This document shows, one piece after another, positions 38,590 through 47,091 of a DNA stretch of 64,000 bases. The notes under the pieces are model-generated. The model was not told the DNA's origin. It was given only the letters and a program-made list of their open reading frames with translations, and did not search any database. Origin of the DNA: Alphaproteobacteria bacterium (GTDB lineage Bacteria; Pseudomonadota; Alphaproteobacteria; Micavibrionales; Micavibrionaceae); the NCBI GenBank assembly GCA_018000295.1, contig JAGNKE010000012.1, positions 16,612 to 80,611 of the forward strand, in the 5' to 3' direction. The stretch's first letter is position 1; the number at the start of each line of letters is the position of its first letter. The position numbers and the translations under genes are program-made.

Positions 38590-40071
38590 TTATCCCGGGG
38601 TGTTTTTGTAGATTACGTCCGTCTCCAACCAGTTTACGGGAATACCATCGTTGTGTGGGTTTGAGTCGTAGTAGCTATAAGGTAGTGCGTAAGGGCGCAA
38701 GTCTTCCGGCATAGCTTTTATGCTGCGGTCATATTCCTGTTTTGTAATTCCGTAGCGCACCATGCTGCGGTAAGCTTGTTCGCTAGGCTCGCCCTTCATA
38801 ATTTTCGTCATTCTATCCTGATGGATGTCATAGATATATTGCGGAGTATCCTCATAGGTTACTGTCGGTTTTTTCCTGCTGCCCGGTGGATCCGTTATAA
38901 ATACTTGGTCGCGGCGTGTTTTCAGAAGGATTGTCACGGCCGATTCCTGCCCAAGCATTTCGTCAAGGTCTCTCGCTTCAGTCATATGAGCGGAGCCATA
39001 AAGTATGACGGCAGGGTTTGCTCCCGCTAGAGCTTTAATGTTTTCAGCAATCTGGCCATTCAGAGGCTCCGATAAGCTATACTCCATAAGTTTTGACAGT
39101 CGGTTAAAAGCTTGTCTGAATTTCAAATCCTTGTTTGCCCGAGCGTCGAGGGTCATCGCCAGATTTATTTCATCATCGGTTGTCCTGATCTGCTTCTTAT
39201 ATGTTGTTTCAAAAATGGCGCTGGCCAGTTCCATATCTTTATTAAGTTCCTCGTGGCGCGGGTCGGGATAAACAATCGGAACGCCTTTCATAGCAGCCTC
39301 ATATAACCGATTGAGTTGTGCTTGAAGTGCCCTTGCTAAATTCCTATTATCTGCCAGTTTAGGGTCATCAAGATGCTCCCGCCCCGTCCAATTCGCGCCA
39401 TTTGCAGCCTGAATATCCTGATATTTCGTTTTTTCAGTTGTTTTGACCGGAAGCTGGGCTGTCTCATCTAGATACTTCAGAGCTTTAAGGAAGGCTTTTA
39501 CATCCCGTCCGGAGCCGAAATCCTTGGTAATTTTTTGAGGAATCGAGGGATCGTAGACGGATTCAGACGCAGATAATGAGGCCATTAAATCTGATAGAGA
39601 GTCCCCTGAGTTGTTCAGCGCAGTGATAAAGGTGGAGAAAGATTTGTTCGTTTCCTTATCCCAAACACCTGTAAGGTTAACATCGGGATCATTAAACTTT
39701 TGTTTGAGAAATTTTTGGACCGTTAAAATACTGTCTCTCGTCTGTTGCGGCTCAGGAGTGTAGCGAGGAGTTTTGTATCCCTCGTTTTCCTTAATACCCC
39801 CGTCCTCTATGACCAATGTACTTCCACAATCCTTGAGGGTTTGTATAACAGCAGGATCAGCGGTCATCTCTCGCACGACAGGGGCACCGTGGTCCGTGTC
39901 CCCCAAAAGGATATATTTATTGGTTTTGCAGAGGGAGGCCAGAGTTGTAATAAAGTTCGCGTAGCCGTGCGAGGGTTCAGAATCATCGGGGATATCCCTC
40001 GGGGAGTGGCACCCGGCAATCACAAACGCCAAAGCGATTGGTGCCAGTTTTTTTGAAATAAAATTACCCAC
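38590..40071 (-). CDS. Lipoprotein with GDTDHG motif and PG-binding-like segment
   Basis: A 493-residue protein. Lipoprotein signal (LAPIALAFVIAGC, Cys21), a first motif YILLGDTDHGAP (H61) and a second motif ILYGSAHMTEARDLDE (H362). The two motifs resemble the ends of the TraB/Tiki, ChaN and erythromycin-esterase-like fold (glycine-turn plus His). In between, TVQKFLKQKFNDPDVNLTGVWD looks like a peptidoglycan-binding repeat. It lies between thrC and the M16 gene and is AT-richer than both, suggesting insertion. A relative with the same motifs is at 54251. Function unknown. Confidence 0.7.
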   Translation of the reverse strand: MGNFISKKLAPIALAFVIAGCHSPRDIPDDSEPSHGYANFITTLASLCKTNKYILLGDTDHGAPVVREMTADPAVIQTLKDCGSTLVIEDGGIKENEGYKTPRYTPEPQQTRDSILTVQKFLKQKFNDPDVNLTGVWDKETNKSFSTFITALNNSGDSLSDLMASLSASESVYDPSIPQKITKDFGSGRDVKAFLKALKYLDETAQLPVKTTEKTKYQDIQAANGANWTGREHLDDPKLADNRNLARALQAQLNRLYEAAMKGVPIVYPDPRHEELNKDMELASAIFETTYKKQIRTTDDEINLAMTLDARANKDLKFRQAFNRLSKLMEYSLSEPLNGQIAENIKALAGANPAVILYGSAHMTEARDLDEMLGQESAVTILLKTRRDQVFITDPPGSRKKPTVTYEDTPQYIYDIHQDRMTKIMKGEPSEQAYRSMVRYGITKQEYDRSIKAMPEDLRPYALPYSYYDSNPHNDGIPVNWLETDVIYKNTPG

Positions 40072-40180
40072 GATCTACCCGTTTCATCGCTTTTTTAGTT
40101 CTACGGGAATTACATCAAGTTATGACAAAATTGTCAAACAAACGTTGTTTTCTCGCCTCTTCTTCTATATGCATTCTGAC

Positions 40181-41443
40181 ATGAACACATTAAGAATCAG
40201 TACATTACCTAATGGTTTGCGGGTTGTCAGCGATCCGGTTTCAACGGTTGAGACCGTCGCGGTCGGGGTGTGGGTGAATGTCGGTACGCGGTACGAGGAT
40301 ATGGCGCATAACGGCGTCGCACATATGGTCGAGCATATGCTGTTCAAAGGGACCAAGACGCGCAGCGCGCTTGATCTGGCCGAAGCGATCGAGAATGTCG
40401 GCGGCAGCATGAACGCCTATACCAGCCGGGAACTCACGAGCTATTACGTGCATTTGCTCAAGGACGATCTGGCTTTGGCCGTCGAAGTTCTGGCGGATAT
40501 GGTGCAGCATTCGACGCTGCCGCCCGAGGAGATCGAACGCGAGCGCGGGGTTATCCTTGAGGAAATCGGGATGTGTAACGACACGCCCGACGACCTGATC
40601 TTCGATAATTATTACGAGACCGCCTATGCGGGGCAGGCGCTGGGTGCGCCTATTCTCGGGAAATCACCCATCATCGCGGATATGAGCCGCGAAACGCTGC
40701 AGCATTATATCCGCGAGTTTTATACGCCGGGGCGGATGGCAGTGTGCGCTTCGGGCAACGTGCAGCATGAAGCGCTGGTCGCGCTTGCCGAAAAGTTTTT
40801 CAATGCGCTCCCCAACGACACTGTCAACGGAAAAGCCGCAGCTCGCTATACGGGCGGTGAGGACCGTCTTGAAAAGGATCTGGAGCAGAGTCATGTCCTG
40901 CTCGGTTTCCAGGGTGTTCCGCGACATGAGGATGCGTATTTTGCTGCACAGACGCTTGCCACTTTGCTCGGGGGTGGAATGTCCTCGCGCCTGTTTCAGG
41001 AGGTGCGGGAAAAGCGCGGGCTGGTATATTCCATCTACAGCTTTCATTCCGCCTATACGGATGATGGGCAGTTCGGAATTTACGCCGGAACGGGACCGGA
41101 GAAGCTGCCCGCACTTATTCCTGTCGTGTGCGATGAGGTCCGGAAGCTTGCGGGGTCTATCAGCTCTGCTGAGCTTGAACGGGCCAAGGCGCAAATGCGA
41201 GCGGGGACACTGATGGGGCAAGAGTCGATGATCTCGCGCATCGATATGTGCGCGAAGGCTTTGCTGCTGAATGGGAAGGTCCGCAATATTGCGGAGGTTA
41301 TCGATAAAATCAATGCCGTGGACGTTGCGGCCATCGAAGATGTGGCGAAGCGCATTTTCTCCTCACCTCCGACTTTGGCAGCCCTCGGTCCATTGGAGAA
41401 GCTGGAGGGGTTCGAGACAATCAGAAAGAGGCTGGCCGCCTAG
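40181..41443 (+). CDS. M16 family metallopeptidase (mitochondrial-processing-peptidase-like)
   Basis: A 420-residue M16B protease. The inverted zinc motif HMVEH (H48, E51, H52) is followed by downstream LEEIGMCNDTPDDL with the third ligand. C-terminal half has FGIYAGTGPEK and a typical non-catalytic lobe. Alphaproteobacterial members are the closest bacterial kin of the mitochondrial processing peptidase. An ATG at 40169 is an alternative start. Its end abuts the convergent yqgE-type gene. Confidence 0.93.
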   Translation: MNTLRISTLPNGLRVVSDPVSTVETVAVGVWVNVGTRYEDMAHNGVAHMVEHMLFKGTKTRSALDLAEAIENVGGSMNAYTSRELTSYYVHLLKDDLALAVEVLADMVQHSTLPPEEIERERGVILEEIGMCNDTPDDLIFDNYYETAYAGQALGAPILGKSPIIADMSRETLQHYIREFYTPGRMAVCASGNVQHEALVALAEKFFNALPNDTVNGKAAARYTGGEDRLEKDLEQSHVLLGFQGVPRHEDAYFAAQTLATLLGGGMSSRLFQEVREKRGLVYSIYSFHSAYTDDGQFGIYAGTGPEKLPALIPVVCDEVRKLAGSISSAELERAKAQMRAGTLMGQESMISRIDMCAKALLLNGKVRNIAEVIDKINAVDVAAIEDVAKRIFSSPPTLAALGPLEKLEGFETIRKRLAA

Positions 41444-42043
41444 TTACGCGCTACCCGCGGCTCCTGAGAGCATTCCGGGATCGAAGCCGAGTTGGCCAAC
41501 CGCCTTCGTCCATTTGGCATCGAGATCTTTATCGAAAATAATTGCCGGGTTCGCGTCCGTGACCAGCCAGGCGTTCTGCTGGATTTCCCAGTCGAGCTGG
41601 CCCGCGCTCCAGCCTGCGTAACCGAGAATAAAGAGCAGGTGATCCGGCCCCTTGCCGGTGAATATTTCCCTGACCGCCTCGACCGTTCCGGTCACGCCGA
41701 ACTGACCGTCGATGACCACCGTTTCCTCGCGGCGGAAATCGGGGGAGTGGAGCAGGAAGCCGCGGGCGGATTCCACAGGGCCGCCGCTCATGACCGGCAT
41801 CTGGTATTTTTTCAGGTCGATGACAATGTCGGAGCGGATGTCGAGCTGGCTGATCAGCTCATGAAAGGCGACGCCGGGAAGTTTGTGGTTGATGACCAGG
41901 CCCATGGCGCCGTTCTCATCGTGTGAGCACATGAAAATCACGGCGCGGTTAAAACGAGGATCGCCCATTGAGGGCATGGCAATCAGGAGCTTTCCGGTCA
42001 GGTAACCGTCGCCGGTCGATTTCCGTTCATTCGAGAAGGCCAT
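41444..42043 (-). CDS. YqgE/AlgH family protein (UPF0301)
   Basis: A 199-residue protein with the typical pattern LIAMPSMGDPRFNRAVIFMCSHDENGAMGLVINHKL and later GPVESARGFLLHS and LFILGYAGWSAGQLDWEI. Conserved and of uncertain function; AlgH was named for an alginate regulation link. Confidence 0.92.
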   Translation of the reverse strand: MAFSNERKSTGDGYLTGKLLIAMPSMGDPRFNRAVIFMCSHDENGAMGLVINHKLPGVAFHELISQLDIRSDIVIDLKKYQMPVMSGGPVESARGFLLHSPDFRREETVVIDGQFGVTGTVEAVREIFTGKGPDHLLFILGYAGWSAGQLDWEIQQNAWLVTDANPAIIFDKDLDAKWTKAVGQLGFDPGMLSGAAGSA

Positions 42044-42235
42044 GCGTGTCTCCTGTGGTTTTCTCCGGTCCGGGCGAACCGGAGATATTCATCATATAAA
42101 AAAGAGTCCTTTTGGTGGAAGAAAAATCCTTAAGGTCAGTAATTGAAGGGGTAGATTGCCAATATTTGTTAGCAAACTTCTAAATAACCTGCCTTTGCAT
42201 CTTAAGGCGAACCTTATATAATGTTTTTTAGTGTT

Positions 42236-42249
42236 TACTTAATTAAGTA
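42236..42249. promoter_or_regulatory. Palindromic operator and promoter of the ArsR/SRPBCC operon
   Basis: A perfect 14-bp palindrome (TACTTAATTAAGTA) 21 bp upstream of the ArsR start. It overlaps TATAAT at 42248-42253; a second TATAAT lies at 42255-42260. Such AT-rich dyads are typical ArsR-family operators, so autoregulation is expected. Confidence 0.65.
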
Positions 42250-42269
42250 TAATCTATAATATAACTCCT

Positions 42270-42617
42270 ATGGACAAGTTTGCTGCCCTTGCCGACCCGA
42301 CCCGCCGCCGTATCATGGAGATGCTGGCCGCGAATCATGCGCTTTCAGCTTCGGACATCAGCAAAAATTTTTCTTCAACCCCCTCCGCCATTTCGCAGCA
42401 TCTGAAGGTGCTGCGCGAGGCCGAGCTGGTCCAGATGGAGAAGAGAGCGCAGCAGAGAATTTATTCGATCAACGCTTCGGAGATTGAAGAAATGGAACAG
42501 TGGCTTTCACGGATGCGGAAGTTCTGGAACGACCGATTCGATGCGCTTGAAAATCTTTTAAAAGCTGACAAAAAAGGAGGTGGTCATGGCCACGGAGACA
42601 AAAAAACTAAAGACTGA
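42270..42617 (+). CDS. ArsR family transcriptional regulator
   Basis: A 115-residue winged-helix regulator. N-terminal DPTRRRIMEMLAANHALSASDISKNFSSTPSAISQHLKVLREAELVQMEKRAQQRIY is the complete HTH-wing of ArsR proteins (written here in parts: DPTRRRIMEML; SAISQHLKVLREAEL). No cysteine metal site is seen, so it is of the SRPBCC-associated ArsR type that regulates AHSA1-like genes. A palindrome lies in its promoter. Its 3' end overlaps the next gene. Confidence 0.93.
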   Translation: MDKFAALADPTRRRIMEMLAANHALSASDISKNFSSTPSAISQHLKVLREAELVQMEKRAQQRIYSINASEIEEMEQWLSRMRKFWNDRFDALENLLKADKKGGGHGHGDKKTKD

Positions 42618-43149
42618 AAACTTTAATGAACTTTACGCAGAGGTTCTCGGCCCCGATGCTCTGCGGATCAGGCGGCTTATGCCTGCTGACATGCAAACCG
42701 TATGGGACTATATCACGCAACCGCACAAATCTGTGCTTTGGCTCACGGCCATTAACACTGAATTCAGGCAAGACGGACCTTACGACGTCACATTTGATAA
42801 CAGCAGGCTGACAAATGAGCCTGCACCCGAGGGATTTGAATGCAGCCATAATGCCGGTGGCGAAGTTCTGATTTTTGATCCTCCCAAGAGATTTTCCTAT
42901 ACATGGGTCATGGGAGAAAACGCGACTAAAGTTTTGTTCGAGTTGGAGCCTCAAGGCGAAAATACCCTATTAACCCTGACGCATACCGAGTTGTCGGGCA
43001 GCGCACTACTGAATGTCGCTCCGGGCTGGCATACGCACATTGGACTGCTCATCTCTCTTCTTCAAGGCAAGAAGCCTCAGCCGTTTTGGGGAACTTTTCT
43101 TGCGCTCAAGTCGAAATATCAAACCATTATTCGGGGGGAATTAGTATGA
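42586..43149 (+). CDS. SRPBCC (AHSA1-like) protein 1
   Basis: A 187-residue START/SRPBCC-fold protein: MPADMQTVWDYITQPHKSVLW start, core VLIFDPPKRFSYTWVMGENA and an end with GWHTHIGLLISLLQG. AAGGAGG lies directly upstream of the ATG at 42586. The gene overlaps the ArsR gene by 32 bp, so expression is coupled. The fold binds hydrophobic ligands; no ligand known. Confidence 0.88.
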   Translation: MATETKKLKTENFNELYAEVLGPDALRIRRLMPADMQTVWDYITQPHKSVLWLTAINTEFRQDGPYDVTFDNSRLTNEPAPEGFECSHNAGGEVLIFDPPKRFSYTWVMGENATKVLFELEPQGENTLLTLTHTELSGSALLNVAPGWHTHIGLLISLLQGKKPQPFWGTFLALKSKYQTIIRGELV

Positions 43150-43670
43150 CAAATCCCATAAAAAACGCTGAAATAAACGCCGATAATTTCGTCTTTACTA
43201 TCGAGCGCACGTTCGATACGCCGCGTGAGCGGGCCTGGAGGGCATGGACGGACGAGCAGCAACTGGGCCTGTGGTTCGGGCCGAAAGGCTGCCCTATCGG
43301 GTTCGGCAAAATGGATTTGCGCGTGGGCGGGAGCTATCTGTACCGCATGGATATGCCCAGCGGCGATCAATGGTGGGGGAAATGGATTTTCAAGGAAATT
43401 TCAGCTACGGAGCGGCTGGTGATGATTACGCATTTTTCGGATGAAAATGCCGAGATCATGCGTCACCCTCTGGCGCCGACTTGGCCGCTGCAAATGCACT
43501 CGATCACCACATTTACCGAAAAGGACGGGAAAACAACGATTTCCCTTCAATGGACCGCTTATAATGCGACCGAGCAGGAACGCCAGACCTTCTTCGAGGG
43601 CAAGGACAGCATGAACAAGGGCTGGGGCGGCACGTTCGAGCAGCTTGAAGCGTTTCTGGCCAAGGGCTGA
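43146..43670 (+). CDS. SRPBCC (AHSA1-like) protein 2
   Basis: A 174-residue AHSA1-type protein: TIERTFDTPRERAWRAWTD, GLWFGPKGCPIG, MDLRVGGSYLYRMDMPSG and the final GKDSMNKGWGGTFEQLEAFL. It overlaps the previous gene (ATGA). The closest paralogue in the window is at 44610. Confidence 0.92.
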   Translation: MTNPIKNAEINADNFVFTIERTFDTPRERAWRAWTDEQQLGLWFGPKGCPIGFGKMDLRVGGSYLYRMDMPSGDQWWGKWIFKEISATERLVMITHFSDENAEIMRHPLAPTWPLQMHSITTFTEKDGKTTISLQWTAYNATEQERQTFFEGKDSMNKGWGGTFEQLEAFLAKG

Positions 43671-43710
43671 AATAATTAGTAGTGTCAAGTATACAAGAGG
43701 AGGAAACCCC

Positions 43711-44067
43711 ATGACCTATGTCGATGGATTTGTTGTTCCGGTGCCGGAGGGGAAAATCAATGAGTATAAAAAGATGGCCGCGCAGGCCGGTAAAATCTGG
43801 ATGGAGCATGGTGCGCTGGCTTATGTCGAGTGCGTGGGCGAGGATATGGAAGACAAGGGATTCTGCAAGACGTTCCCCAATGCCTTCAAGACCAAGGACG
43901 GCGAGACTGTGGTTTTTGCCTACATCGTTTATAAATCCCGCGCTCACCGTGACAAGGTGAACAAGAAGGTGATGGCGGATGAGCGGTTGAAGTGCGACCC
44001 TGATAATATGCCTTTCGACTGCAAGCGCATGGCCTATGGCGGTTTCAAGGCTTTGGTTGCCTTATAA
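43711..44067 (+). CDS. DUF1428 family protein
   Basis: A 118-residue protein matching DUF1428: YVDGFVVPVPEGKINEYKKMA, then GFCKTFPNAFKTKDGETVVFAYIVY and CKRMAYGGFKAL. The fold is a ferredoxin-like alpha/beta (dimeric alpha-beta barrel). GAGGAGG precedes the ATG. Frequently found with ArsR and AHSA1-type genes in bacteria. Function unknown. Confidence 0.92.
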   Translation: MTYVDGFVVPVPEGKINEYKKMAAQAGKIWMEHGALAYVECVGEDMEDKGFCKTFPNAFKTKDGETVVFAYIVYKSRAHRDKVNKKVMADERLKCDPDNMPFDCKRMAYGGFKALVAL

Positions 44068-44082
44068 GAGTGGAGCACATTC

Positions 44083-44613
44083 ATGACGATTTTTTTTCTT
44101 ATCCTTGGCGTTGCGATCATCGGGCTGGCGATTTTTGTTAATATCCAGCCGGATCGTTTCAAGGTTACGCGCAGCGCAGTGGTGCCCGGATCTCCCGCTG
44201 AGGTGTTCGCGCAGGTGAACAGTTTGCGAAACTGGAACGCGTGGTCGCCATGGGCGCGGATGGACCCGAATGCGAAAAATTCATTCGAGGGGCCGGAGTC
44301 CGGTGTGGATGCCGCCATGAGCTGGGCGGGGAACAAGACTGTCGGCGAAGGGAGGATGACGATCATCGAGAGCCGTCCAAATGAAATCGTCAAATTCCGG
44401 CTGGAATTTATCAAGCCGTTCCGGGCTACCAGCACAACCATTTTTACATTCACGCCGGAAGGCGCAGGCACCCGTGTGACGTGGAGCATGACCGGCGATA
44501 AAAATTTCATCGCCAAGGGGATGCATCTCATAATGGATTGCGACAAAATGGTCGGCGGGCAGTTCGAGGACGGGCTGAGGAATATGGGCGAGGTTCTGAA
44601 AAAGGCCGCATGA
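44083..44613 (+). CDS. SRPBCC (polyketide-cyclase-like) protein 3, membrane-anchored
   Basis: A 176-residue protein with an N-terminal helix (FFLILGVAIIGLAIFVNI) and an SRPBCC domain with RSAVVPGSPAEVFAQVNSLRNWNAWSPWA and a terminal MDCDKMVGGQFEDGLRNM. The N-terminal anchor distinguishes it from its paralogues. Confidence 0.9.
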   Translation: MTIFFLILGVAIIGLAIFVNIQPDRFKVTRSAVVPGSPAEVFAQVNSLRNWNAWSPWARMDPNAKNSFEGPESGVDAAMSWAGNKTVGEGRMTIIESRPNEIVKFRLEFIKPFRATSTTIFTFTPEGAGTRVTWSMTGDKNFIAKGMHLIMDCDKMVGGQFEDGLRNMGEVLKKAA

Positions 44614-45089
44614 GCGAACAGAAAAGTTCTTCCATCGAACCCACACTGATTATTGAGCGGATTTTTGAAACGCCTCGCGAGCGGGTGTTCGAGGCCTGGA
44701 CCGATCCTGACGAGCTGGTGCAGTGGTGTATGCCGTTCGGGTTTACCATCCCGCATAATGAGGGGTTGATCGAGGAGGGCGGCTCGTACCGCTCCTGCCT
44801 GCGGTCCAAGGAGGGCAAGGATCACTGGCTCGGCGGCGTTTACAAGGTCATCGAGCGCCCAAGCAAACTCGTCTTCACCCATATCTGGGACGATGACAAA
44901 GGAAGGCCGGGCACCGAAACGCTGGTCACAATTACTTTCGAGAATTTTGAAGGCGGCGGCACAAAAATGATCTTTATGCAGGAAGGGTTCTCCTCGAAAG
45001 AATCCCGCGACGGGCATCACGGCGGATGGAGCGAGGCGTTCGAGCATCTCGAAGAACACCTGTTTTCTATGGGCGTGGGAATGATTTGA
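44610..45089 (+). CDS. SRPBCC (AHSA1-like) protein 4
   Basis: A 159-residue AHSA1-type protein: IIERIFETPRERVFEAWTDP, GGSYRSCLRSKEGKDHWLGGVY and GHHGGWSEAFEHLEEHL. The start overlaps the preceding stop (ATGA), the last link in a coupled operon. Confidence 0.92.
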   Translation: MSEQKSSSIEPTLIIERIFETPRERVFEAWTDPDELVQWCMPFGFTIPHNEGLIEEGGSYRSCLRSKEGKDHWLGGVYKVIERPSKLVFTHIWDDDKGRPGTETLVTITFENFEGGGTKMIFMQEGFSSKESRDGHHGGWSEAFEHLEEHLFSMGVGMI

Positions 45090-45131
45090 GTTATACTCGG
45101 TCTTATATTCCTCTTGCCCCCCTTCTGAACA

Positions 45132-46313
45132 ATGCGCGAATTCATCGTTCTCATGGCTTTTTTGACGTCGCTGGCCGCGCTTTCGGTCGATGCCATGTTG
45201 CCCGCGCTGGAGCAGATCGGTGTTGATCTTGAAGTGGCGCGGGCGAACAGCGTGCAGCTTGTGATTACCGTGCTGTTCGCTGGGATGATGGCGGGGTACC
45301 TTATCTACGGACCTGTGGCGGATGCGTGGGGGCGGAAACCGGCGCTCAATCTTGGGCTTGGGCTTTATATTCTGGGGAGCCTGATCTGCTGTCTTTCCCC
45401 CTCCCTGACGGTTCTGCTGCTCGGGCGGTTCGTGCAGGGGCTGGGCGCTGCGGGCGGGCGGATCGTGACCATTGCCATCGTGCGCGATACGTTCAGCGGG
45501 CGGGAGATGGCGCGGGTGATGTCCTTTATCATGGGGATTTTTATTCTGGTGCCTATCGTCGCTCCGGCCCTCGGGCAGGCGGTTCTGGCGGTGGCGTCCT
45601 GGCGGGCGATGTTCGGATTTTTTATTGTGGCGGCGCTGGTCGCCGGATTCTGGGCCTTCTTCCGGCTCACGGAAACACTGCCGCCGGATCAGGCCAAGCC
45701 GCTGAAGTTTTTGGCGCTCGTCGATGGTTTCAAAGAGGCAGCGGGGACGCGGGTGACGCTGGGGTATGCGGTCACGAGCGGGATTTGCTTCGGCGCGATC
45801 ATCGGGTATCTCAACAGTATCCAGCAAATCCTGCAGGATATTTATCACGCCGGGCCACTGTTCGCGCTTTATTTCGGGATGATGGCGGCGATGATCGGCG
45901 GCGCTTCCTTCGTTAACTCCGCGCTTGTGCAGCGGTTGGGGATGCGGCGGCTGATCCGACTGGCGCTGCTGGGGATGATCGGGCTTTCTCTTTTGTTTCT
46001 GCCGCTGGCGGTGCAGGTATCCGTTGTTCCCCTGCCCGTTTTTCTGGCCTATGCCGGGCTGAGTTTTTTCTGCCTCGGGCTGATGTTCGGGAATATGAGC
46101 GCGCTGGCGATGGAGCCGATGGGGCATATCGCCGGATCGGCCTCGGCGTTCGTCAGTTTTGTTTCCACGGGAGTAGCGATTGCGTGCGGGTTCTTGATCG
46201 GGCAGCTTTATGACGGGACGGTCGTGCCGCTGGCGGGCGGGTATCTGGTGCTGTCGGTTGGCGCTCTTCTGGTTATGTCACTCACAGAAAATTGCCAAAA
46301 TCAGGAGCATTGA
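45132..46313 (+). CDS. Bcr/CflA-like MFS multidrug efflux transporter
   Basis: A 393-residue MFS transporter with 12 predicted helices. Marks of the Bcr/CflA (DHA1) group are the short start MAFLTSLAALSVDAMLPAL, LIYGPVADAWGRKPALN (loop 2-3 motif), and GRFVQGLGAAGGRIVTIAIVRD. It may be the last gene of the ArsR operon or independently expressed (43 bp gap). Substrate unknown. Confidence 0.92.
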   Translation: MREFIVLMAFLTSLAALSVDAMLPALEQIGVDLEVARANSVQLVITVLFAGMMAGYLIYGPVADAWGRKPALNLGLGLYILGSLICCLSPSLTVLLLGRFVQGLGAAGGRIVTIAIVRDTFSGREMARVMSFIMGIFILVPIVAPALGQAVLAVASWRAMFGFFIVAALVAGFWAFFRLTETLPPDQAKPLKFLALVDGFKEAAGTRVTLGYAVTSGICFGAIIGYLNSIQQILQDIYHAGPLFALYFGMMAAMIGGASFVNSALVQRLGMRRLIRLALLGMIGLSLLFLPLAVQVSVVPLPVFLAYAGLSFFCLGLMFGNMSALAMEPMGHIAGSASAFVSFVSTGVAIACGFLIGQLYDGTVVPLAGGYLVLSVGALLVMSLTENCQNQEH

Positions 46314-46494
46314 CCTGAGTAGACACCCCTCCACAAGAGTGACAGCAACAGCCCGATCCGTGGGTGTGGCTGGCGGTGTTCTTTTCGCGGTATTGCGCCG
46401 CATCCCTCGCGCCGAAATCCGCCTTGGACAGGCCGCTGATAAACACAAACGCGCAAACGGCCATCGCACATCCGCAGTTTAAGATTTTCATCAT
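46282..46494 (-). CDS. Small Cys/His-rich exported peptide
   Basis: A 70-residue protein with a signal peptide (CGCAMAVCAFVFISGLSKA) and a mature part with HTHGSGCCCHSCGG, a candidate metal-binding cluster. A clear GGAGGAAATTT ribosome site precedes the ATG. It overlaps the end of the MFS gene on the other strand by 32 bp. Function unknown. Confidence 0.65.
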   Translation of the reverse strand: MMKILNCGCAMAVCAFVFISGLSKADFGARDAAQYREKNTASHTHGSGCCCHSCGGVSTQVNAPDFGNFL

Positions 46495-46518
46495 AAATTT
46501 CCTCCGAAGTTGTTCAGT

Positions 46519-46935
46519 TTATTTCAGATAAGGCAGGCATTGCGTATATCCGGCCGCTATGTCGTCCTGCGTAATCTTATGGACGGCCAGATGGTTGATC
46601 ATGCCCCGGATCTGATCCGGGTTTGTCGAGGGATTATTGCGCGAGGCCAAGAGCCATTGCCTTTGCCACGGCTGGAGGCGTTCTAAGGCCTGCTCATCCA
46701 AAGGTTCATATTGCGCGACAAAGGCCACGGTGAGGGCGGGCGGGCGATCCGCGACCTTGTGCAACTTATGACAATCAATAGGCACAAGTGTGCCGTTTGC
46801 GAGAGTCTGGGTGAATTCGCGGTCCTGCGGCGTTTGCGGGCCACGTTGTTCCTGCGAGACCGCCTCGAAGGGGGCGGACAGGTTCAAAAATGCGGCCAAG
46901 GCGGATGAGGTCAAGAAATGTGTGTTGTGCTTCAT
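46519..46935 (-). CDS. Exported hypothetical protein
   Basis: A 138-residue protein with a signal-peptide-like N-terminus (FLTSSALAAFLNLSAPFEAVS) and mature domain with a Cys-containing IDCHKLHKVADRPP and Cys near the end (QCLPYLK). Helical second half. No family recognised; same direction as the small Cys/His-rich gene downstream of it. Confidence 0.7.
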   Translation of the reverse strand: MKHNTHFLTSSALAAFLNLSAPFEAVSQEQRGPQTPQDREFTQTLANGTLVPIDCHKLHKVADRPPALTVAFVAQYEPLDEQALERLQPWQRQWLLASRNNPSTNPDQIRGMINHLAVHKITQDDIAAGYTQCLPYLK

Positions 46936-47091
46936 TGGACCAAAATACTCTGCCTTCTCTTTGAGTGTTACTATATAACATATTTGTCACTTTGCAAGTA
47001 CGAGCTTCTTTTTTTTGATTCTTGTGGCTCCAATCTTGCAGATGTATGATCCGGCGCTGTCCGCCCTGTTTTAATTTTTTGTCGAAGGCTC

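Noticed and set aside
42063..42084. CTCCGGT/ACCGGAG hairpin upstream of the YqgE gene
   Set aside because: No U-tract on either strand and no gene ends there; a terminator or attenuator call is not supported.
44034..46127. 697-codon open frame opposite the SRPBCC/MFS region
   Set aside because: Antisense to five well-supported genes; product is Arg/Pro/His-rich as expected for shadows.
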